From: Caulobacteraceae bacterium UBA3198
Lineage (GTDB): Bacteria > Pseudomonadota > Alphaproteobacteria > Caulobacterales > Caulobacteraceae
Direction: 5' to 3'
Assembly (NCBI GenBank): GCA_002363865.1
Contig: DEWY01000003.1
Coordinates: forward strand, 61,359 to 125,358
DNA: 64,000 nt
A program made the translations under genes and the position numbers. The notes below the pieces were generated by a model. It had not been told where the DNA came from. It saw only the letters and a program-made list of their open reading frames with translations, and did not search any database. Shown one piece after another: positions 58,148-64,000 of this stretch (position 1 is the first letter of the stretch; each line of letters begins with the position of its first letter).

Positions 58148-58903
58148 TTAGCGGGTCAGTTCATAGAGACCCGAAATATCCACCCTCACGGTCAGCTCGC
58201 CGCCGGACACCGGCGTGGAGTCCTTCATGCTCTCAGCTCGGGCCATGGCCATGTAGGGCATGGGCGGCTGCGGCGCCGAATAGCTGGTCCCCTCGCTCAG
58301 GGTCACAAGACGGCCGACCCGATAGCCGGTGGCCTGGGCGTAGAGTTGGGCCTTGGCCTGAAGGTCGCGGACGGCGGCCTGGCGGGCCTGATTTTCAGCC
58401 TGACTGCGGTCGTTCAGGCCAAAGCTGATGCTGTTGATCTGGTTGGCGCCCGCATTGACCGTGGCGTCTACGGCCGCCCCCAGGCGCGACAGGTCACGCA
58501 CCTTCACCGTCACCTGATTGCTGGCCTGATAGCCGCGCAGGCGAGGGGGCTGGTTTTCCACATAGTCGTACTGGGCGTTCAGATTGAGGTTCGAGGTCTG
58601 GATGTCGCGGCCCTCGATCCCGGCGCGGTTCAGGGCCGCCATCACCCGGCTCATCTGCTGGGCGTTGGCCTGCATGGCGGCCTGGGCCGTGGGGGCCTCG
58701 GTCTGAACACCGAGATTGATGCTCGCCATGTCGGGGGCCACGTCCACCTCGCCAAGGCCCGACAGGTTGAGGGTGGTGGCGCGGAACATGGAGTCTGCGG
58801 CCGGAGCGGCCGGGGCGGGGGCGGACACGGTCTGGGCCAGGGCGGCAGGCGCCAGGGCCGCGAGGCTCAGGCTGAGCACGCCGGCGCGCATGAGGGTTTT
58901 CAT
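58148..58903 (-). CDS. SIMPL domain protein (DUF541), periplasmic
   Basis: A 251-aa protein with a signal peptide (LSLAALAPAALAQ) at the ATG at 58903. The body is a SIMPL/DUF541 domain: NLSGLGEVDVAPDMASINLGV, AAMQANAQQMSRVMAALNRAGI, DIQTSNLNLNAQYDY, YQASNQVTVKVRDLSRLGA and the QAENQARQAAVRDLQAKA helix. BP26/OMP28 of Brucella is a relative that forms channel-like oligomers. It is probably an envelope stress or structural protein. A longer in-frame start upstream crosses a non-coding region and is rejected. Confidence 0.85.
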   Translation of the reverse strand: MKTLMRAGVLSLSLAALAPAALAQTVSAPAPAAPAADSMFRATTLNLSGLGEVDVAPDMASINLGVQTEAPTAQAAMQANAQQMSRVMAALNRAGIEGRDIQTSNLNLNAQYDYVENQPPRLRGYQASNQVTVKVRDLSRLGAAVDATVNAGANQINSISFGLNDRSQAENQARQAAVRDLQAKAQLYAQATGYRVGRLVTLSEGTSYSAPQPPMPYMAMARAESMKDSTPVSGGELTVRVDISGLYELTR

Positions 58904-59049
58904 CGGTATCTCCAGTCCGGTTGAAACTTGACCATAGGCCACTGCAGAAAGCGCCGCGACGGCCTTGGCGTTCCACCCTCGCAAGCTGAACCTGAACCGG
59001 AGCTTTAAGCTGCGTGCAGCCCATGCTAACCGCAGGCCCTCCGCTGATG

Positions 59050-59125
59050 GGGCCTGTAGCTCAATGGTTAGAGCCGGCCGCTCATAACGGTCTGGTTGCA
59101 GGTTCGAGTCCTGCCGGGCCCACCA
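59050..59125 (+). tRNA. tRNA with anticodon CAU, probably Ile2 (lysidine type)
   Basis: A 76-nt cloverleaf: acceptor GGGCCTG with CGGGCCC plus discriminator A and encoded CCA, D stem GCTC/GAGC, anticodon stem GGCCG/CGGTC around CTCATAA, and T arm GCAGG-TTCGAGT-CCTGC. The CAU anticodon fits elongator Met, initiator or Ile2. C4 and C5 in the acceptor stem (C4-G69, C5-G68), the absence of initiator features and the overall match to Ile2 favour tRNA-Ile2, which TilS converts to lysidine. It is the attachment site of the integrase next to it. Confidence 0.88.
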
Positions 59126-59165
59126 GCGGGGCGTTTCGCGGGGTTTGCCTCCAGCCCGTGGCGAC

Positions 59166-59200
59166 ATAGTAAATAGCTGATTAAAAAGCGGTTTTACTAT
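59166..59200. repeat. AT-rich inverted repeat between tRNA and integrase
   Basis: ATAGTAAA (59166-59173) and TTTACTAT (59193-59200) are perfect complements about 19 nt apart, in an unusually AT-rich stretch for this genome. It lies 40 nt beyond the tRNA end, where integrase accessory or promoter sites are expected. Confidence 0.5.
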
Positions 59201-59248
59201 TTTGCGCACATTCTCTGGCTCAATCGGTTTCACCCGCATGCGGATCAC

Positions 59249-59301
59249 CTGTTGGTACGCCTCGGGCTTGATACCAACAGATCGCCGCGCGATACCAACA
59301 G
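59249..59301. repeat. Three copies of a TACCAACAG element before the integrase
   Basis: CTGTTGGTA (59249-59257, inverted), GATACCAACAG (59270-59280) and GATACCAACAG (59291-59301). The two direct copies are exactly 21 bp apart, two helical turns. They look like arm-type integrase sites or autoregulatory operators touching the int start. Confidence 0.65.
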
Positions 59302-59302
59302 C

Positions 59303-60502
59303 ATGCCCCTGTCAGACACCCAGCTACGCAGCCTCAAGCCCGAATCGAAGCCCCGTAAACTCAGTGATTTCGAGGGCTTATTCCTGTTGGTGAACCCCAG
59401 CGGGTCACGCCTGTGGCGCTTCAGTTATCGGTTCGGTGGGAAGCAAAAGCTGCTGGCCCTCGGGGCCTATCCGGCCGTGTCTCTGCGAGAGGCGCGCAGA
59501 GCAAAGGATGACGCCCGTGAGCTGCTCGCCAAGGGCATGGATCCTGCTCACGAGCGCAAAGTCGCAAAAGCCCGGAAGAGGATGGCGGCCGCAAACACCT
59601 TCGAGGCGGTGGCCAATGAGTGGTTTGACGCCCGCAAGGATGGATGGGTGCCCAGCTATTCAGATCGGCTGAAGACGCGCCTGGACGCCGATTTGATCCC
59701 CTATCTGGGGCGTCGGCCCATCGCTGAGATTGAGCCCGTCGAGTTGCTCTCGACGATCCGCAGCATTGAGGGCCGAGGTGCGCCAGAAATGGCTCGCAGG
59801 GTGCTGCAGATGGCCAGCGCGATCTTCCGATACGGCGTCGCCTTGGGGGTGTGCCCCAGGGATCCCGCCGCCGATCTCCGCGGCGCCTTGAAGAGCGCAC
59901 CGCCGGCCAAACGGCGCTCCGCCATCCTCCCGAAGGACCTTCCGCAGTTCATGCAAGACCTCGCCGTCTACAACGGCGCGGCGCAGACGAAGCTCGCCCT
60001 CGAGCTGTTGATCCATACCTTCGTCCGCACGTCCGAGGTTCGCTTTGCGCGCTGGTCGGAGTTTGAAGACCTGGAAGGGGATGGGGCGCTCTGGAGAATT
60101 CCTGCGGCGCGCATGAAGATGCGCCGTGACCACCTGGTGCCCCTGACGCCGCAGGTGATCAAAATCCTGGCCGAGATCAGGGAAGCTTCCGGCCGTTCCG
60201 AACTCTTGTTCCCGGCCCCGACCCGCAGCGGTGTGATCTCCGAGAATACGATGATCTATGCGATCTATCGCATGGGCTACCATGGTCGCGCGACGGTGCA
60301 CGGCTTCCGCTCTACGGCCTCCACCGTGCTCAATGAGCACGAGTTCAACCGCGACTGGATCGAGCTCCAACTCGCCCACGCCGAGGGCGACATCCGCTCC
60401 GTCTACAACGCCGCCGAATGGCTTAGCGGGCGCCGCACCATGATGCGCTGGTGGTCAGATCACCTGGATGAGGTGACGAAGGTGAAGCCGGAGGCTGCAT
60501 AG
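59303..60502 (+). CDS. P4-type tyrosine integrase
   Basis: A 399-aa tyrosine recombinase. The N-terminal DUF4102/Arm-DNA-binding domain is RKLSDFEGLFLLVNPSGSRLW, GKQKLLALGAYPAVSLREAR. The catalytic domain has the first Arg in FVRTSEVRFARWSE, the HGFR box in ATVHGFRSTASTVLNE, QLAHAEGDIRSVYNAAEW with the Tyr nucleophile, and RRTMMRWWSDHLD at the end. P4-like integrases insert into tRNA 3' ends, matching its position 178 nt from the tRNA. I start at the ATG at 59303; 17 upstream in-frame residues overlap the repeats. Confidence 0.94.
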   Translation: MPLSDTQLRSLKPESKPRKLSDFEGLFLLVNPSGSRLWRFSYRFGGKQKLLALGAYPAVSLREARRAKDDARELLAKGMDPAHERKVAKARKRMAAANTFEAVANEWFDARKDGWVPSYSDRLKTRLDADLIPYLGRRPIAEIEPVELLSTIRSIEGRGAPEMARRVLQMASAIFRYGVALGVCPRDPAADLRGALKSAPPAKRRSAILPKDLPQFMQDLAVYNGAAQTKLALELLIHTFVRTSEVRFARWSEFEDLEGDGALWRIPAARMKMRRDHLVPLTPQVIKILAEIREASGRSELLFPAPTRSGVISENTMIYAIYRMGYHGRATVHGFRSTASTVLNEHEFNRDWIELQLAHAEGDIRSVYNAAEWLSGRRTMMRWWSDHLDEVTKVKPEAA

Positions 60503-60518
60503 GAGCAGGCGCGTCGGC

Positions 60519-60794
60519 TTGAGCGGGCCGTTTTGCCAAGGTCGCAGATGGATAGCCGACGTTGAGGGTGTCCGCTTTCGGGAGGCAATCCGGAGCTTGG
60601 CCGAAGAACGTCTGCTCCTGAATCATTGGCGACTTTCGGACAGGCCGCACTGGGGGAAAGCGATCGACTCCCCGGGGAGAGTTGAACCGGAGCAGCCGTG
60701 GCTGGCTCCAGGAAAGACCCAGCGGTATGCCCATCTTGTGAGAATGGCGAAGCACGCCGCCTTCAACGACATCGCAGATCGGCTTGCAGAGTGA
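60519..60794 (+). pseudogene. Remnant of a second tyrosine integrase C-terminus
   Basis: A 91-codon open stretch whose last quarter reads GKTQRYAHL followed by AKHAAFNDIADRLAE. TQRYAHL, with the Tyr nucleophile, is the C-terminal signature of XerC-like and phage integrases. The upstream 65 codons do not fit the family. It probably marks an older integration event now reduced to a fragment between the intact integrase and the cargo. Confidence 0.5.
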
Positions 60795-60902
60795 ATTACG
60801 GCTTGAACGCTGCCTACGTACTTGGACCCGGCGCTTGGCATGGGCTTGGCCAGCCATGCCTTTGCGGCGGGCCCACCGAGATGCCATCGTGGGGAGGGCG
60901 AA

Positions 60903-60992
60903 ATGAACCTGATCAAGCGCCTTATTAGGGCCAAGTCTCTCGAGCCCTCCGACCCCGGTCGCAAGCTGTTTGCGGGCGGCGAGCTGCCATGA
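60903..60992 (+). CDS. 29-aa ORF coupled to the large island gene
   Basis: MNLIKRLIRAKSLEPSDPG and about ten more residues, 29 aa in all. A very good GGGGAGG lies 5 nt upstream of the ATG at 60903. Its TGA overlaps the next ATG (ATGA at 60989-60992). The product has a short amphipathic, basic N-terminal helix. It may be a real micro-protein of the system or a device to deliver ribosomes to the next gene. Confidence 0.45.
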   Translation: MNLIKRLIRAKSLEPSDPGRKLFAGGELP

Positions 60993-63900
60993 GCCTCCAG
61001 CTGCTCGCGAAGGGCGCCGCCGGGCTGTGCAAACCCGGGCTGCGCTCGGTCGTGAGGCGCCAACATGCTCGCCACCTGCGCCTAAACCCGGCGAGCCGGG
61101 AGTGGCGGCCGGGCCTCGTCCGCCGCATTCTGGGGCTGATCGATCGACACTCGCGCCTGTCACTTGCGCTCGCGCTGGCGGCCTACGTAGCGGTCACCCT
61201 TGGCGCGGCCCTGGTCCCGGCGCCTGCATGGACGCCAGATCCGCCCGATGTCGAGGACTACTTCCGGGACCTCCAGACCATCAACCTTGGCCTGTTCGGC
61301 GCCCAGGCGGCACTTCTCGGCCTCGTCTACCCCCTGGTCATTGGCCTGGTCGGGCTGCTGTTCGAGGCTCGGTCCTCGCGCGGCAACCGGCTGCAGGTCT
61401 ACTTCCGGGAGACTGAAGCTCTCGCTGTTGGCGGCATGTCGCTGGCGCTGCTCATGCTCATCGGCCTGCAGCTAATCGCCTTCGGCGTCGTGCCCTTGAA
61501 CGTCGGGGTCGCCGCCACCCTGCTCAATGTCGGCTGGTTCACCGCCAACCTCAGCGCCCTGGGCTTCTTCGTCATTCGAAGCCTCGACTTCATGCGCCCA
61601 GCGCGCCGCCACGCGCTCATGAAAGCCTTCCTGGCCAACACCGCCTGGAGCGCGGAGCTGCGTGACGGGATGATGGCGGACCAATGGGGCAACGCTTCGG
61701 CCTATGGCCTCCTTCCCGCTGCAGGCGAGGATCTCGCGGTGGTCATGCCGTTCGATTTCGGCGAGGTGGCGCTTCGGCGTGACCTCAAGGGCCGCCGCGT
61801 CCTTTCGGACGTAAGGCTCGGCGCGCTCGCCGCCGTTCTCGCCAGCCGAGGCCCGGACTGCGGCGTGAGCTTCGCGCCGTGGCCCGGGATCGCCTATGAC
61901 GGCGAGGTCGTCCTGGCGCGGGCGCCCACCGCCGCCCTCTCGCGCCTGGAGCGGCTGCTGATTCGACTGGCCTTCCGGTTCTCCTCGCCGCCACGCCGCG
62001 AATCCCCGCCGCTTACGGAGGAGATCCTGCGCGATGCGGCCGCCGACCTCCTGGGCCTGATGGAGGCGGGCCGTTTCGAAGAGTTTCAGTCCTTGTTCTG
62101 GGAAACGATCGCGCTGCACCGGCTGCTTTACGCGCTGGCCCAGGGCCCGACAGACCCGGGCAACGCGCCCTTCAACTATGCCGCCCTGAAGCGCGAGGAC
62201 TCGCGGTCATATGCGCGGGAGTGGGCGCGCGCCTACCGCGACCTGGTCGTCCGCGCCGGAGATCATCCGCAGCGCGACGAGCGGTTCTTCGAGAGTTGCG
62301 CCTACATCGCCGCACATGTGATGCGGGAGGCCCGCAAGGTTGCCCCGCCCGAAGCGACCGATGCGCTGTTCAACCTGCCGGCCACGCTTTTTCGGGCGCT
62401 TGTGGACGGCGCAGCCCGTCGCCAGGCCGAAGCGGCCGGCGCGCCCCCAGCGCGCGGGTCCCTGTTCACGCCCGCCGGCTCCGGGGCCGCGGAATACAGG
62501 TCCGTGTGGCTACGGTTCGTCGGAGGGTGGGAAAGCCTTGCCGACACGATCTCGCCGGAAAGCGAGGCGAGCTGGGAGACGTTGCAGGCCGCGTGGCCGT
62601 CTATCAGCCGGCATCTTCATGACAGCGCCCTGCGCATCGCCCAGGCCGCCAAGGCCGGCGAGCGGCAGGCCATCGGCTGGAGCGTCGACATGATGCTCAA
62701 GTGGCGCCGGAAAATCCTCTTGGGTTGGAACACCGGTCACGGCTACGCGCTGGTTCGGCCGATCGTCACCGCGGGCCTTTTGCGGAAGCCGTGGGAGGAG
62801 GTGGCCGCTGTTGGCCTTGCGCGGCTCGATGAGCCAGCGAAGCGCGCCGAAGTCTTCGAGGCTGTCGTCGAAAATGCCTGGCTGGACAGCCAAGTGGTGT
62901 TGGCCTGCAGCTTGATCGGGCTCATGGGCGAGGCGGGCGCCACTGGCCGCATCGAGGATGGACCGGCCGAGGCGGCAGGTGCCCTCTTCCGCAACCAGAG
63001 TTTCGATCCGAGCGCCTCCTACCATCCCCGCGAACCGGCGTTGTCGCCCGGCACGATCCTGCACGCCGTCCTGCGTGTCGTCGGAGCAGGGGAGCGGTTC
63101 GAGGAGGGCTACGGCCAGGAGATCGGGGCCCTGGCCGAAGAGATCGACCGGCTGGAGGGGCCGAACTACATCAGCGCCCGCATCTACAGCTGGTCGGGCG
63201 AGGCGGACGTGGAGGGTCAGGCCGGATTGCAGACCCTCCTCCTGGCCGCCGCGATGCCGTCGCCAAGCGGCCGTCGGCGAGGCGCCGGCGTCGAGATCGG
63301 CGAAGACCTGAAGCGACTGCTCCTGCCACGCGACGACCGGACTCGTCGCCGCCTTCTGGAACACCTCGCCGCCATGCGGAAGGCGGCCGAAGATCTCCCG
63401 GCAAAACGCGTCGCCGAGGTTGTGGCCACGCTGCGAGCGGATGCGTGCACCCCGGCCCAGGCGACACTGCTGATGGGGGAGGTCGTTCGGACCCTAGAGG
63501 CCTGTCAAGCCGAGATCGAGGCGGTCCGGCTCTCGGAGATCACCCGGGCCGTTATCGATCCGGCTCGGCTTGCTGCGATCGCCGAGGCCGCCGGCCGCAC
63601 CGCGTTTTCCAAGGCCGAGGGTGCCTTCCCGGTGCCCCTCATCGGCGAGGTCAGGTTCGTGCACGACGACCTCTCTAGCTATCGGTATCGATTCCTCACC
63701 CAGAAGGCCCGCTACACGCAGCCCCCGATGGAGGAGCCGGTCAGCAACGAGCTTGAATGGTGGGAGGGCACGTTGCGGGAGTTTGCCGCCGCCGCCGCCT
63801 TTCGCGAGCTCATCAAGGGAGCGGCGCCGGTTCGCCGCGCGCCCCGCTCCGCCGCCAGCTATTGGCGCGCCCTCAAGGAGGCGGTCGCGGCTGTCCGGGA

Positions 63901-64000
63901 CGCTGGGGAAGACCCGATCATCGTCCGCGGCGGCCGTGCAGAGCCGGCGTGGCTGGCCGGCTGGCACTATGACTTTGACGGGAAGAAGCGTCCCCCCGAC
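60989..64000 (+). CDS. Large four-helix membrane protein, unrecognised family (partial)
   Basis: A frame open for 1004 codons from ATG 60989 to the window edge, with no stop; codon use is typical GC-rich coding. Residues 57-78, 99-125, 147-168 and 171-196 are membrane helices, the second preceded by DVEDYFRDLQTINLGLFGA. The remaining 800 residues are soluble and mostly helical, with no Walker, nuclease, TIR or protease motif that I can identify. Charged segments GKKRPPD and EWWEGTLREFA occur near the edge. It is translationally coupled to the 29-aa ORF and lies behind a tRNA-linked integrase, so it is accessory cargo. The N-terminal anchor with a large cytoplasmic part recalls defence effectors, but no function is assigned. 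Confidence 0.85.
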   Translation, partial: MSLQLLAKGAAGLCKPGLRSVVRRQHARHLRLNPASREWRPGLVRRILGLIDRHSRLSLALALAAYVAVTLGAALVPAPAWTPDPPDVEDYFRDLQTINLGLFGAQAALLGLVYPLVIGLVGLLFEARSSRGNRLQVYFRETEALAVGGMSLALLMLIGLQLIAFGVVPLNVGVAATLLNVGWFTANLSALGFFVIRSLDFMRPARRHALMKAFLANTAWSAELRDGMMADQWGNASAYGLLPAAGEDLAVVMPFDFGEVALRRDLKGRRVLSDVRLGALAAVLASRGPDCGVSFAPWPGIAYDGEVVLARAPTAALSRLERLLIRLAFRFSSPPRRESPPLTEEILRDAAADLLGLMEAGRFEEFQSLFWETIALHRLLYALAQGPTDPGNAPFNYAALKREDSRSYAREWARAYRDLVVRAGDHPQRDERFFESCAYIAAHVMREARKVAPPEATDALFNLPATLFRALVDGAARRQAEAAGAPPARGSLFTPAGSGAAEYRSVWLRFVGGWESLADTISPESEASWETLQAAWPSISRHLHDSALRIAQAAKAGERQAIGWSVDMMLKWRRKILLGWNTGHGYALVRPIVTAGLLRKPWEEVAAVGLARLDEPAKRAEVFEAVVENAWLDSQVVLACSLIGLMGEAGATGRIEDGPAEAAGALFRNQSFDPSASYHPREPALSPGTILHAVLRVVGAGERFEEGYGQEIGALAEEIDRLEGPNYISARIYSWSGEADVEGQAGLQTLLLAAAMPSPSGRRRGAGVEIGEDLKRLLLPRDDRTRRRLLEHLAAMRKAAEDLPAKRVAEVVATLRADACTPAQATLLMGEVVRTLEACQAEIEAVRLSEITRAVIDPARLAAIAEAAGRTAFSKAEGAFPVPLIGEVRFVHDDLSSYRYRFLTQKARYTQPPMEEPVSNELEWWEGTLREFAAAAAFRELIKGAAPVRRAPRSAASYWRALKEAVAAVRDAGEDPIIVRGGRAEPAWLAGWHYDFDGKKRPPD

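Noticed and set aside
60830..60860. Inverted repeat GGCATGG/CCATGCC as a possible att site or terminator
   Set aside because: Arms are only 7 bp with a 10-nt loop, and there is no T-run or repeat elsewhere; likely chance in GC-rich DNA.
62510..63364. A 284-codon minus-strand frame in the island
   Set aside because: The plus-strand frame from 60989 is open across the whole stretch with better coding features and a proper start; the minus frame is its shadow.

Overview
The window is about 64 kb of high-GC alphaproteobacterial chromosome. It is most likely from the Caulobacterales (Caulobacter, Phenylobacterium or a relative). The evidence is the gene content: a complete nadABC operon, pseudaminic-acid (flagellin sugar) genes of the Caulobacter flm type, SleB-type hydrolases, a long group 1 sigma factor, a DnaG without zinc ligands, and small REP-like palindromes with a TCGGGCTTGACCCGA core. 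No ribosomal RNA, CRISPR array or complete insertion sequence was seen.

Layout. 1-5.9 kb: the end of ilvC with its terminator, a CYP153-like P450, an M23 peptidase-like protein, a TrmN6-like methyltransferase, a polyprenyl diphosphate synthase and small genes. 6.1-11.7 kb: uvrB and a serine-protease autotransporter broken by one frameshift. 11.8-16.8 kb: a glycine-zipper lipoprotein, a SleB hydrolase, a GlxA-type regulator divergent from an isonitrile-hydratase-like protein, and a glycosyltransferase interrupted by an in-frame TGA. 16.9-20.4 kb: nadA-nadB-nadC behind two near-identical palindromic operators. 20.5-25.2 kb: a second SleB hydrolase, an acetyltransferase, a GIY-YIG gene between REP doublets, a divergent MurA paralog and trxB. 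25.4-31.6 kb: pseudaminic-acid genes (pseI, pseH, pseG, an SpsF-like cytidylyltransferase) with an FAD oxidoreductase, a TylF-like methyltransferase and a phytanoyl-CoA dioxygenase relative. 31.7-43.4 kb: fbp, an ELM1-like protein, greA, an AAA ATPase, an SDR, carB, a cold-shock gene, a cupin, an ECF sigma/anti-sigma pair and carA. 43.6-58.9 kb: a hybrid kinase lacking the ATPase domain, a HAD hydrolase, an ECF41 sigma operon, dnaG-rpoD, coaD, an RMD1 protein, a miniature flagellar-rod-like protein, hydrolases, panD and a SIMPL protein.

From 59.05 kb to the right edge the sequence looks like an integrated element. A tRNA with anticodon CAU (probably Ile2) is followed by a P4-type integrase, a decayed second integrase fragment, a 29-codon ORF with a strong ribosome binding site, and a translationally coupled frame that stays open for 1004 codons to the window edge. 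That last protein has four N-terminal membrane segments and a very large soluble part, and I do not recognise its family. It is the best candidate here for an undescribed, possibly anti-phage, system, but that role is inferred only from its position.

Most of the window is housekeeping. The parts that deserve a second look are the tRNA-borne element, the two interrupted genes, the twin palindromes at nadA and downstream of carB, the REP/GIY-YIG cluster, and several proteins with missing or reduced domains.
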